Source: an uncultured Aequorivita sp. (GTDB taxonomy: Bacteria; Bacteroidota; Bacteroidia; Flavobacteriales; Flavobacteriaceae). Taken from it: a stretch of 64,000 nucleotides of DNA. Shown piece by piece: positions 1 to 9,460 of the stretch. How positions within the stretch are numbered: position 1 is the stretch's first letter; each line of letters starts with the position of its first letter. The translations under genes were made by a program, and so were the position numbers. The stretch covers positions 140,526 to 204,525 of the forward strand of contig CAKZLK010000047.1 in NCBI GenBank assembly GCA_937125455.1, given 5' to 3'. Below the pieces are notes generated by a model. That model did not search any database, was not told the origin of the DNA, and saw only the letters and a program-made list of their open reading frames with translations.

Positions 1-456
1 CGTATAGTTTACATTTTTGTTTTGCAGGGGAATATAGAAAAAACCTTCCACGTTTGAGATTAAGTTGAACGAGTTGTTTTCTGAAACAATAGTCGCACCT
101 TCTAACGGTAGCTGCGTTTCAAAATCAATAATTCGCCCACAAAGACTGCCTTTATTTTCTTTGGAAGTTATGGTAATATAGCGTTCGTTGATGCGATTGT
201 ATAGCAAAGGAGTGTTTTCCTGAAGGTAGGAAAGAATGTTTTCTATGGAGTTTTCACTTCTTGAAAGTGGCTTTAATATAATAAGTTCCACTTCTTCTTT
301 TACGAATGAAAACCGAACATTGTATTCCTTTTCCAATGATTTCAAATAGGTCAATAGGGGAGTGTTATCAATTTCCTGTGCTACGGATTTGGTTCCGAAA
401 GCACAGAAAAATAATAAGAAAACAAGGATTTTGTAGCTACTTGCTATTTTTGGCAT
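1..456 (-). CDS. TonB-dependent receptor, N-terminal part (signal peptide, STN-like and carboxypeptidase-regulatory-like region); truncated by window edge
   Basis: Reverse-strand reading from ATG at 454-456: MPKIASSYKILVFLLFFCAFGTKSVAQEIDNTPLLTYLKSLEKEYNVRFSFVKEE...GSLCGRIIDFETQLPLEGATIVSENNSFNLISNVEGFFYI; open to base 1; lies downstream of fecR and ECF sigma as in FecR/TonB systems. Confidence 0.8.
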   Translation of the reverse strand, partial: MPKIASSYKILVFLLFFCAFGTKSVAQEIDNTPLLTYLKSLEKEYNVRFSFVKEEVELIILKPLSRSENSIENILSYLQENTPLLYNRINERYITITSKENKGSLCGRIIDFETQLPLEGATIVSENNSFNLISNVEGFFYIPLQNKNVNYT

Positions 457-1363
457 GAATGCTTACGACTCCGTTTTTATTTATATTATAGTTTAACTGA
501 AGGGGCTCACAAATGGCTTTTAATGCAAGGTCAAGATTTTCGTGGGTGAAGCTGCCTGTGAATCTTTTTTCAGAATCAATATCTTCTAAATTAACCTTAA
601 CAGGATATTGTCTTTCAACTTCTTTCAGAACAATTGGCAGTGGTGCGTTTTCAAAATTGCTTTCGCTGGCAAGCCATATAGGTGAAGCGTTTTCAGCAGT
701 TTCATTAATTGCTAACTTTCCGTTTTCAATTTGTATTTTGCTTCCTGCGGGCACCTTTACAAGTGTATCATTGAAAGCTACACTAACCAAACCTTCGTAA
801 CAGGAAACCTCAAAAAATCCATCTCTCGCAAAAACATTGAACTGCGTTCCTAAAACACTTACAATACCTTCAACGGTTTTTACGCTGAATTTATTTCCTT
901 TTTTCACTTTGAAGTATGCTTCGCCATCCAAAGAGAGCTCGCGAGAATCAGACCAATTTTTTTTGTTGTATCTGATTTTTGAACCTGCGTTTAGCACAAC
1001 TTCAGAATTATCTGGCAATGAAAAAGTTTCGGTCTGAGCTATTTCAGTTTTCACTGAGGTGTCTAACGTAGAAATGTAATAATAGCCGCTCAGAAGAACT
1101 GCAAAGATCGCGGCAACTTTCCAAACAACTGAAAATATGTTCGGCTTATGAAGTTGGCGAACAGGTTTTAGCTGGTTTGAAATGGCTTCAAAGTTTGCTT
1201 CACTGTCCATTTTAGGTACTCCAAAATTAGAACTGGCAGTTGCAATTTGAACATACGAAGCATATTCTGGATCAGCTTTTAACTGTTCCAGTTCCTCGGG
1301 AGTGGCTTCGTTGTTCAGCCATTTGTGTAATAAGTAATCTTTCTCCATATTCTTTGTATTCAT
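437..1363 (-). CDS. FecR family anti-sigma factor / transmembrane sensor
   Basis: FecR-type sequence (FSLPDNSEVVLNAGSKIRYNKKNWSDSRELSLDGEAYFKVKKG) plus C-terminal STN-like part; between ECF sigma and TonB receptor. Confidence 0.93.
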   Translation of the reverse strand: MNTKNMEKDYLLHKWLNNEATPEELEQLKADPEYASYVQIATASSNFGVPKMDSEANFEAISNQLKPVRQLHKPNIFSVVWKVAAIFAVLLSGYYYISTLDTSVKTEIAQTETFSLPDNSEVVLNAGSKIRYNKKNWSDSRELSLDGEAYFKVKKGNKFSVKTVEGIVSVLGTQFNVFARDGFFEVSCYEGLVSVAFNDTLVKVPAGSKIQIENGKLAINETAENASPIWLASESNFENAPLPIVLKEVERQYPVKVNLEDIDSEKRFTGSFTHENLDLALKAICEPLQLNYNINKNGVVSIHAKNSK

Positions 1364-1404
1364 AAGTGAAACAGCCGAAGTGCGTGTTACCCTACCTTAA
1401 AATT

Positions 1405-1914
1405 TTAAATATTTCCTATTTCTTTCCGAAGTGTTGCCAAAGCTTGGCTCATACGCTTTTCCACTGCTTTCACAGAAATATTCAACATTTCCGCGATTTC
1501 AGCATATTTTTTTCCTTCTATTCTATTTAGAAGAAAAGCAGTGCGCTGAGCTTCGGTAAGATTTTCAAGTGAATTTTTTAGTTTGTTGTGAAATTCTGTT
1601 TCTTCCATTAAAAATTCTGGAGACTGGAAATTTGTATGATCGGTTTGAGTTTTGGCATGTTTTAAAACCACTTTTTTGTGTGCCACTTCATTTAAAAAAG
1701 CATTGTTGCAAACGGTGTATAAAAATGATTTTGCTTTTTCTTTCGTTATCTTAGCACAGTTTTGCCACAACTTTATAAAAGCCTCCTGCACCAAATCATC
1801 TGCTTGCGCACCATCACCACATTTAAAATAGATAAAACGCCAAACCGGCTTTCCATGAGTTTCATAAAGACGATTGAATGTGTTTTCATTACAAACATTT
1901 TCAGGCTCTTTCAT
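1405..1914 (-). CDS. RNA polymerase ECF-type sigma-70 factor
   Basis: sigma region 2 (DDLVQEAFIKLWQN) and region 4 (RIEGKKYAEIAEMLNISVKAVEKRMSQAL). Confidence 0.95.
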   Translation of the reverse strand: MKEPENVCNENTFNRLYETHGKPVWRFIYFKCGDGAQADDLVQEAFIKLWQNCAKITKEKAKSFLYTVCNNAFLNEVAHKKVVLKHAKTQTDHTNFQSPEFLMEETEFHNKLKNSLENLTEAQRTAFLLNRIEGKKYAEIAEMLNISVKAVEKRMSQALATLRKEIGNI

Positions 1915-2010
1915 AAATAAGTTTGATTGAATTCAAATATATTTAAAACTTTTTCAAGTTGGTGGGTAGGGTATCTTTTAATTTATTTGTTATTAATATA
2001 ACGACTCAAC

Positions 2011-3783
2011 ATGTATTGTGTGAAAAAAATATACTTCCTCCGTTTTTTACTTCTGCTTTTTGTAAGCATTGTTTTTTTTTCTTGCCAAAAAGAGGGAAAG
2101 GAATATATTGATGAAACTCCTGCGGATACCATAACTACAGGCTCTCCATTAACTGGTCTGTTATTGCGCACCTCGCAAAATCCAGGCAGTTACGATGATA
2201 TAATTGACAAAAATGGTTGTGCTTCTGTAGTGCTCCCTATTACGGTTGTTGCAAACGGACAACAGCTAACAATCAATATTCCCGATGATGTTTTATTGAT
2301 TCAACAAGTCTTCAATCAGTTTCCAAATGATACTGATACCTTAGAGATAGCCTTTCCAATCAGCTTACAGTTGTTTGATTTTACACAAGTAATAGTTAAT
2401 AACCAAGGTGAACTAGATGCCTTTGCCGCCACTTGCGGTGTAAATGATATTGAAATTGGCTGTTTGGATTTTGTATTTCCTATTTCTTTTTTTACTTACA
2501 ATTCAGATCAACAGCAGACAGGCTCCGTAGTAGTGAATAGTGATTTAGAACTTTTCATTTTTCTGCAGAGTTTGGGACCGAATGATTTTATTAGTTTGGA
2601 TTTCCCAATTTCGGTAATTCTCGCCGATGGTTCAATTGCAGAAGTGAACAGCAACCAACAGTTGCAAACTTTGATTGCAGACTGTGTTGCAAATACAAAT
2701 AATGACCCTATGGATATTTCACAGTTTGAAGAAGATTTGACAACTGGGAATTGGTACGTTGAATACTATTTTAATGATTATGACGAAACTGATAATTATG
2801 CCGGATATGAATTTAACTTCGGTCTTGACGGAACTGCACAAGCGATAAAATCTGGAACTACCATACCTGGAACTTGGGCACTCGTGAACGATTTTAAATT
2901 TGATCTTTTCTTCGGAACAAATGCTCCGTTGGATAAATTGGACGAAGATTGGGAAATACTTGAAGCAACTTCTGAGCTTATTAAGCTGAAGCACATTAGC
3001 GGAAGTGATGGTAGCACAGATTATTTAACGTTCGGCCGCAATCCTAATACTGGTGGAAATAATACAGAGTTAAATCTTTTCATAGAAAATTTGAGTACGG
3101 GAAGCTGGTTTGTGAACTTTTTGGAAGAAAATGGGACAGACCACACTGCAAATTTCAATGAATATGAATTTACATTTTTACGAAATGGTTCTGCAGTTGC
3201 TGTAAGTAACAACAATACAATCAATGGTTTTTGGACTGCTGAAATAGATAGTGGCAATTTAGATTTCATTCTAAATTTTGAAACGACCACCAACAACAAT
3301 TTTGCAGAACTGAACGACGATTGGGATGTTTTAGAAGCTACACAAAGTATTATTCGCCTTTCTGACGTGAGTGGGGGTGGAGGTGGAACAGATCGCCTCA
3401 CTTTCGGTCGGGAACCAAATGGCGGTGGCGGAGGTGGTCCAGACCCGCAGGAACTTCGTAATATTCTTCAATCGGGCACTTGGTATATTGAAAAGTATTT
3501 AGACGATGGCGATGATGAAACTTCAGATTATTCCGGTTTTGATTTTACATTCTTTAGCAATCAAAATATTTTTGCCACAAATGGATCACAAAATGTGGAT
3601 GGAATTTGGATTGTAACAGTGACGGGCCAAGAGTTAAATTTTGAATTGGATATGGACAGTCCCATAAATGGTGCGGATGATGATGAATATAAGGCATTGC
3701 AATATTCGCCATACTCAGTAACCTTTATCACCCGAAATAGCCAAGGTGAAATTGAAGATACTTTGATTTTCAAAAAAAATTAA
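2011..3783 (+). CDS. Lipoprotein with DQQQT-type module(s) and three C-terminal copies of a repeated ~110 aa module
   Basis: Lipobox FVSIVFFSC; internal repeats GxWxV..DETxxYxGYxFxF..GTW..DxDWxxxxAT..I.L..xSGGxGGTDxLTFGRxPN joined by Gly-rich linkers. Confidence 0.8.
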   Translation: MYCVKKIYFLRFLLLLFVSIVFFSCQKEGKEYIDETPADTITTGSPLTGLLLRTSQNPGSYDDIIDKNGCASVVLPITVVANGQQLTINIPDDVLLIQQVFNQFPNDTDTLEIAFPISLQLFDFTQVIVNNQGELDAFAATCGVNDIEIGCLDFVFPISFFTYNSDQQQTGSVVVNSDLELFIFLQSLGPNDFISLDFPISVILADGSIAEVNSNQQLQTLIADCVANTNNDPMDISQFEEDLTTGNWYVEYYFNDYDETDNYAGYEFNFGLDGTAQAIKSGTTIPGTWALVNDFKFDLFFGTNAPLDKLDEDWEILEATSELIKLKHISGSDGSTDYLTFGRNPNTGGNNTELNLFIENLSTGSWFVNFLEENGTDHTANFNEYEFTFLRNGSAVAVSNNNTINGFWTAEIDSGNLDFILNFETTTNNNFAELNDDWDVLEATQSIIRLSDVSGGGGGTDRLTFGREPNGGGGGGPDPQELRNILQSGTWYIEKYLDDGDDETSDYSGFDFTFFSNQNIFATNGSQNVDGIWIVTVTGQELNFELDMDSPINGADDDEYKALQYSPYSVTFITRNSQGEIEDTLIFKKN

Positions 3784-3828
3784 ACAACAATATTTTAATC
3801 AAATACTAATCGCAAAATATAATAAACT

Positions 3829-4296
3829 ATGAAAACCCTCTTAAATGCAATTCTTGTAATTTTTATTTACACTGGTCTTGCAATGTCTTGTAATAAAGAT
3901 GATGACAACAATCAACAGCAAAATACAACTGTTGAACAAACCATAAATACTGCACAAAGCGGCACTTGGAAAGTCACTTACTTTTTTGACTCTGATCAGG
4001 ATGAAACTGATCATTTTACAGGTTATGCTTTTACTTTCAATGAAAATGGTTCCTTGGCAGCTATAAAAGGAAGTACGACAATTACAGGAACTTGGTCTGT
4101 AACGGATAGTAATTCTAGTGACGATGGTGGAGGTTCAAGTGGTGCCGATTTTAATATTTTCTTTGCTTCGCCTCCAGATTTTGAAGACCTTTCTGATGAT
4201 TGGGATATTATTTCAGTGAGCAATTCAAAAATTGAACTAACCGATGTAAGTGGCGGCAATGGCGGTACAGATTTTTTAACATTTGAAAAAATCTAA
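3829..4296 (+). CDS. Small lipoprotein carrying a single copy of the repeated module
   Basis: Lipobox GLAMSC; SGTWKVTYFFDSDQDETDHFTGYAFTF...DLSDDWDIISVSNSKIELTDVSGGNGGTDFLTFEKI. Confidence 0.8.
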   Translation: MKTLLNAILVIFIYTGLAMSCNKDDDNNQQQNTTVEQTINTAQSGTWKVTYFFDSDQDETDHFTGYAFTFNENGSLAAIKGSTTITGTWSVTDSNSSDDGGGSSGADFNIFFASPPDFEDLSDDWDIISVSNSKIELTDVSGGNGGTDFLTFEKI

Positions 4297-4315
4297 AAAT
4301 CACTTTCATCATCTA

Positions 4316-4348
4316 AAAAAACCATCCAATTCTAGGGATGGTTTTTTT
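4316..4348 (+). terminator. Rho-independent terminator after 3829-4296
   Basis: ACCATCC-aattcta-GGATGGT stem followed by T-run. Confidence 0.75.
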
Positions 4349-4458
4349 ATTCCCTTTTTTCAGTGAATTTCTCTGTTTCAAATAAAAATTATAAATGTAT
4401 GGTAGGGTTTTCTTTAGGTTGTCTGTCTTAATTATATAAAACATAAAAATAAACAACC

Positions 4459-5964
4459 ATGAATAAATTAATCAAACTCACATTTTCAGCTTTCTTATTA
4501 ATTTTTTTAGTAAGCTCTTGTACAAAGGAAGATTCACAACCTTTTGATGATTCAAACACTGATATAGTAGCTATAAATTCCGAACTAGGGGATTTATTGC
4601 TTCGTACTTCAGACAATAACAATACTTCTTCAATCGATTGTATAGATTTCGTTTATCCGCTTACTTTCTTTATCTACAATTCAGATCAACAGCAAACTGG
4701 AACACAAACGGTTAACAACGATGGTGAGCTTCTTGCTTTATTACTTTCCTTAGAAAATGGAACTTATATGGCTCTGCAGTTTCCCATTAATGTAATACTG
4801 CAAGACGGTACTATCGTACAAGTTAATAGTAATACAGAATTAGTGACATTAATTTCCGGCTGTTCATCCAATGGAGGAGGATTTCCTTCAGACTTTGAAA
4901 GTATTTTGACCTCTGGTGCTTGGTTTGTCACTTATTATTTCGATGATGTAGATGAAACAAGTGATTTTGAGGGCTATGAGTTTACATTCGCAACAGACAA
5001 TACCGCCCAAGCGGTAAGTTCTTCCAATTCGGTGGATGGAACTTGGAGCTTGACAAATAGCAATACCCCTGATCTAAATCTTTTCTTCGGAACCAATAAT
5101 CCTTTTGATGAGCTTGACGAAGATTGGGATATTATTGAGGCAACCCAAGATATAATTAAATTGAAACACATTAGCGGTGGCGACGGCAGTGTTGACTTTT
5201 TAACGTACGAACGCAATCCGAACGGCGGTGGAGGCGGTGGAAACACTACTGAATTTACTGATAATTTGACAAATAGTGTATGGTATGTAAACCTATTGGA
5301 AGACGATGGGAATAATGAAACCTGTGATTATGTTGCTTATGAATTCAAATTCAACGCCAATGAAACAGTTACTGCTACAAGCACAAATAACACGGTTAAT
5401 GGTACCTGGACAGTTACCAATAGCAGTAGCGGAATAGACCTTGTTTTGAATTTCGAAATTACGGGCAGTAATGATCCTTTTGATGATTTAAATGATGATT
5501 GGGATGTCACCAGTTTTGACGCCCAAAACGTAAAATTAATTGATGTTAGCGGCGGTAACGGCGGTACAGATTATCTTAATTTTGGAAGAAATCCATACGC
5601 AGATTGTAATGGTGGAGGAAACACTTCAGAGCTGATCAATATCCTAAACGATGGTCAATGGTATGTGCAAAGCTATATAGACGATGGTAATGACGAAACC
5701 AACGATTACATTGGGTATTTACTTACTTTTAACACAGGTGGAAGCGTGATTGCAGAAAACAGCAACAATACAATAACTGGGACTTGGAGTGTTGTCAATA
5801 GTAGTAATGGTCTTGATGTAATATTAGATTTTGGAACTGCAATACCTTTTAACGAGTTTAATGATGATTGGGATGTTGACACCTACACAAACACCCGAGT
5901 TGAGCTCTTTGATATTAGCGGAGGCAATGGCGGAACCGATTATCTAACTTTTGAAAAACTATAA
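4459..5964 (+). CDS. Lipoprotein with one DQQQT-type module and three copies of the repeated ~110 aa module
   Basis: Lipobox IFLVSSC; repeats as in 2011-3783, e.g. SGAWFVTYYFDDVDETSDFEGYEFTF...LDEDWDIIEATQDIIKLKHISGGDGSVDFLTYERNPN. Confidence 0.8.
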   Translation: MNKLIKLTFSAFLLIFLVSSCTKEDSQPFDDSNTDIVAINSELGDLLLRTSDNNNTSSIDCIDFVYPLTFFIYNSDQQQTGTQTVNNDGELLALLLSLENGTYMALQFPINVILQDGTIVQVNSNTELVTLISGCSSNGGGFPSDFESILTSGAWFVTYYFDDVDETSDFEGYEFTFATDNTAQAVSSSNSVDGTWSLTNSNTPDLNLFFGTNNPFDELDEDWDIIEATQDIIKLKHISGGDGSVDFLTYERNPNGGGGGGNTTEFTDNLTNSVWYVNLLEDDGNNETCDYVAYEFKFNANETVTATSTNNTVNGTWTVTNSSSGIDLVLNFEITGSNDPFDDLNDDWDVTSFDAQNVKLIDVSGGNGGTDYLNFGRNPYADCNGGGNTSELINILNDGQWYVQSYIDDGNDETNDYIGYLLTFNTGGSVIAENSNNTITGTWSVVNSSNGLDVILDFGTAIPFNEFNDDWDVDTYTNTRVELFDISGGNGGTDYLTFEKL

Positions 5965-5985
5965 TTGCCTTTTTTTGATCCCCTC

Positions 5986-6018
5986 AAAAAGCCATGAGAA
6001 ATCATGGCTTTTTTTTGT
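5986..6018. terminator. Bidirectional terminator between convergent genes
   Basis: AAAAAGCCATGA-gaaa-TCATGGCTTTTT. Confidence 0.8.
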
Positions 6019-7516
6019 TGTCATAAAGTGCTTTCCCAGCTTTTTCATATTTATCGCCGCTTGTCCAAGTTGGAGTTTCGGGATCGTTGGCAATTAACCT
6101 TCCAGCCAGAACATAGCTTTCAAAAAATTTCAACAGATAGTCATAATCTAATGTGTTTGCTTCATCTCCAGCTTGATGGTAATATTTAGTTACATCGCCG
6201 TCAAAAGATGTGAAACCCAATGAAAAAGTAGGAGCGGGGATGCCTTTTTTGGCAAACATTACGTTATCGCTTCTGTCAAAAAGATTTTGCTCAGGAGCCG
6301 CATCATCAATTGCGTTTAAACCAAAACTTGTAGCGGCTTCTTTTATGTTTGCAGACGCTGTGGTTCTCTGTAACCCAACTATTGAAATTACAGAAGTATC
6401 ATTATAACCAGCATTGTCACTATTGAAACAATACACCATTTTGTTTAATGGGAATAAAGGATTTTCTACGTAGTATTTACTTCCCAGCAATCCTTTTTCT
6501 TCGCCAGTAAAAAGAATGAAAAGTGCCGAGCGTTTGGTGGGGTATTTCGCCATGTTTTCTGCCATGCTCAAAACTGTGGTCGTTCCAACAGCATTGTCGC
6601 GTGCACCGTTATAAATTTCATCGCCAGTTGCATCTGGTTTGCCAATACCTATGTGATCGTAATGTGCGGAATAGATTATGAATTCGTTTTTTAATTGTGG
6701 ATCTGTTCCTTCAACCATCCCAATTACATTTTGAGAAATGACAGTTTCCTTGTCTTCTCCTCCCATCATAAGTTTTGCGCTCAAATTATCTTTAGATTCA
6801 AATGCTTTGGCCTGGATGTTATTTTCATCGTGAACCCAAAGATAGGCAAGGCCTTTTTTTACGTCTTTCTTCTCATTATCATCAGCAATTTCAATTCGGG
6901 CACTATTAAAATTATGATCAATAAAATCCCAAGTCTTTTCATTGGTATCCACAAGTTCAATTACTGCAACGGCTCCATATTGTTTTGCTAATTGTTCCTT
7001 TTGTTCAATCAAACCAAATGCCGCTCGGGCATCAGTAACTTTTGGCGCACCAGACCTTACAATTACAATTTTTTCAGAGACATCTTTCCCTTTATAATCA
7101 TTTTCAAGGCCATAGCCAAGATAAATAGCTTCACCTCTAAACTCCATTTTGCTTGGTTTTAAGACCACTTTTTTCTTGAGTTCCTTACCATCTATTGCTA
7201 ATAGCAAACGAGTTACGGGGCTAATTTTGTTCAATTTTATTTCTTGATAATAACTTTCGGTATTTGATCCGTTAAGTATGTTTTGCGAAGCTGGTTTTAC
7301 ACCGTATCCTCTAAGGGTGTTAGCAAGATATGAGGCAACAATTTTATTTTCGGGAGTTCCTGTTTGTCTACCTTTTAATAAATCATCAGCGAGAAAATAT
7401 ATATGACTTTCAATTTTGTTTTTGGTCACGGTTGCTTCAACCATTTCTTTGTCTGATTGAGAATAAAGGGTACTTGCGCTAAGTACTATTAAAAAAACTA
7501 TAAAGAAATATTTCAT
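6002..7516 (-). CDS. M28 family metallopeptidase (secreted)
   Basis: YSAHYDHIGIG..., NGARDNAVGTTTVL, FTGEEKGLLGSKYYVENP; signal peptide. Confidence 0.92.
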   Translation of the reverse strand: MKYFFIVFLIVLSASTLYSQSDKEMVEATVTKNKIESHIYFLADDLLKGRQTGTPENKIVASYLANTLRGYGVKPASQNILNGSNTESYYQEIKLNKISPVTRLLLAIDGKELKKKVVLKPSKMEFRGEAIYLGYGLENDYKGKDVSEKIVIVRSGAPKVTDARAAFGLIEQKEQLAKQYGAVAVIELVDTNEKTWDFIDHNFNSARIEIADDNEKKDVKKGLAYLWVHDENNIQAKAFESKDNLSAKLMMGGEDKETVISQNVIGMVEGTDPQLKNEFIIYSAHYDHIGIGKPDATGDEIYNGARDNAVGTTTVLSMAENMAKYPTKRSALFILFTGEEKGLLGSKYYVENPLFPLNKMVYCFNSDNAGYNDTSVISIVGLQRTTASANIKEAATSFGLNAIDDAAPEQNLFDRSDNVMFAKKGIPAPTFSLGFTSFDGDVTKYYHQAGDEANTLDYDYLLKFFESYVLAGRLIANDPETPTWTSGDKYEKAGKALYDNKKKP

Positions 7517-7700
7517 AATAAATTTTGAAGGTTATAATTGGATCATAAAGATAGCTTTTGTAGCGAGATTGCAAAATCCATAAATTTAAAAATATTGTTT
7601 AAGTTTTAACATAAAAATATAAACAAAAGTTAAAGTTCTTTTTGAAGGAGAGTCCATGTGATAGATTTGCCACACAGATAAAAACTTAACAATAGAAAAA

Positions 7701-8654
7701 ATGAAAAACTTAATTAAAATTTCTTTATTCGTTTTCATCGCATTAGGCATCATGTCTTGTAGCGATGACGATAATCCAAATCCGGATCCACAAACAAATA
7801 CAATTGCAGATTTTGTGGCATCAAATGATGATTATTCTTCCTTAAAAGCAGCTTTGGACAAAGCAGGACTTACAGCTACACTTGCCGGACAAGGTGAGTT
7901 TACTGTTTTTGCTCCAAATAATGATGCATTTGCAGCATTTTTGACAGCAAATGGATTTGCCACTTTGGATGATGTTCCTGTAGATTTGCTTACTAATGTA
8001 TTACTAAACCATGTTGTTATTGGAAAGCTTATGGCTGCTGATTTAACTACAGGTTACGTTAATACGTTAGCTACTGAAGCTTCTACTGGTTCTAATTTGA
8101 GCTTGTATGTAAACACATCTTCTGGAGTAAAATTAAATGGAGTTTCTACCGTAACAACTGCAGACGTAGCAGCTGATAATGGTGTAATACATGCTGTGAA
8201 TACAGTTATTGGTTTACCAACAGTTGTAACTTTTGCAACGGCAGATCCAACTTTTTCTACTTTAGTAACTGCTTTAACCCGAGCCGATCAGCCAGATTTT
8301 GTGAGTGTTCTTTCAACACCTGAAGGAACGAGTCCAACGCCATTCACAGTTTTTGCACCTACTAATGATGCATTTGCCGATTTGATTACTGAATTGGAAA
8401 TTAATGGTTTGGCTGATATCGATGGCCCGACGCTTACGGCTGCACTAAATACACATGTTATTGCCGGAGCAAACGTTCGCGCTGAGGATTTAGTGAACGG
8501 AACGGTAAGTACTTTGGGTGATGATTTAATTATAAATGCACCCAATGCAACCATAACCGATCCAAATGGACGCGTTAGCAATATAATAGTAGTCAATGTT
8601 CAAGCCGCAAATGGCGTTGTACATGCTATTGATAAAGTATTGCTTCCTCAATAA
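7701..8654 (+). CDS. Fasciclin (FAS1) domain lipoprotein, two FAS1 domains
   Basis: FTVFAPNNDAFAAF and FTVFAPTNDAFADL, HVVIGKLMAADL / HVIAGANVRAEDL, NGVIHAVNTVI / NGVVHAIDKVLLPQ; lipobox GIMSC. Confidence 0.93.
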   Translation: MKNLIKISLFVFIALGIMSCSDDDNPNPDPQTNTIADFVASNDDYSSLKAALDKAGLTATLAGQGEFTVFAPNNDAFAAFLTANGFATLDDVPVDLLTNVLLNHVVIGKLMAADLTTGYVNTLATEASTGSNLSLYVNTSSGVKLNGVSTVTTADVAADNGVIHAVNTVIGLPTVVTFATADPTFSTLVTALTRADQPDFVSVLSTPEGTSPTPFTVFAPTNDAFADLITELEINGLADIDGPTLTAALNTHVIAGANVRAEDLVNGTVSTLGDDLIINAPNATITDPNGRVSNIIVVNVQAANGVVHAIDKVLLPQ

Positions 8655-8675
8655 AAATAAAGGTATTTAATAATA

Positions 8676-8713
8676 AAAATGCTGCCTTCTTAAAAAGAAA
8701 GCAGCATTTTTTA
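8676..8713. terminator. Bidirectional terminator between FAS1 protein and carbonic anhydrase
   Basis: AAAATGCTGCCTTCTT-aaaa-AGAAAGCAGCATTTT. Confidence 0.8.
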
Positions 8714-8727
8714 TTTTAAGGAAACTT

Positions 8728-9354
8728 CTAATCTAGATGATAAATTTCCATTATGCCTTTCAGCACTTTATCAAAATTAATTTTTAAATCAATCAATTTT
8801 CCCGTTTCCATGTCCATTACCCAGCCATGGACTGTTAAATTTCTATTTCTATAGGCAATTTGTACGTCTGCGGTTTTAATAACATTTACACACTGTTCCT
8901 GTACATTCAGTTCTACAAGTCGACGGTATTTTTCTTCTTCTGTTTTTAATTGGTTGAGCTCTTGATTATGCAACCTATATACATCCCGAATATTTCGCAG
9001 CCAAGGGTTCAATATTCCTAAATCCTGACTTTGCATAGCGGCTTTTACACCACCACATCCATAGTGGCCACAAACAATTATGTGGTTAACCTTTAAATAG
9101 CTAACGGCATAATTGATTACGCTCATAGCGCTGAGATCCAAGTTGGAAACCATATTGGCGATATTCCGCAGGATAAAGGCTTCCCCCGGTTTGGCGCCCA
9201 TAATTTCCTCAGCAGTAACACGACTATCACTGCAGCCTATATACAGTACTTCTGGATTTTGGCCTTCGGAAAGATTTTTAAAATAATTAGGATCCAACCC
9301 TAATTTTTCATTTACCCAAGCTTGATTGTTTTTAAAAATTTGATCGATATTCAT
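8728..9354 (-). CDS. Beta-class carbonic anhydrase
   Basis: CSDSRVTAEEIMGAKPGEAFILRNIANMV, HIIVCGHYGCGGVKAA. Confidence 0.95.
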   Translation of the reverse strand: MNIDQIFKNNQAWVNEKLGLDPNYFKNLSEGQNPEVLYIGCSDSRVTAEEIMGAKPGEAFILRNIANMVSNLDLSAMSVINYAVSYLKVNHIIVCGHYGCGGVKAAMQSQDLGILNPWLRNIRDVYRLHNQELNQLKTEEEKYRRLVELNVQEQCVNVIKTADVQIAYRNRNLTVHGWVMDMETGKLIDLKINFDKVLKGIMEIYHLD

Positions 9355-9460
9355 GATTTTTCTGAAGTTTTTTTTCAGTATTTAAAGATATAGAAAAGCC
9401 TTTGTGCCCACAAAGTGGAAATTGAAAATTTAACTACTAAACTTTTTGAAGTTTGTAAAC

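Noticed and set aside
513-1037. Plus-strand ORFs 513-800 and 837-1037
   Set aside because: Antisense to a clear FecR coding sequence; no recognisable domains or signals.
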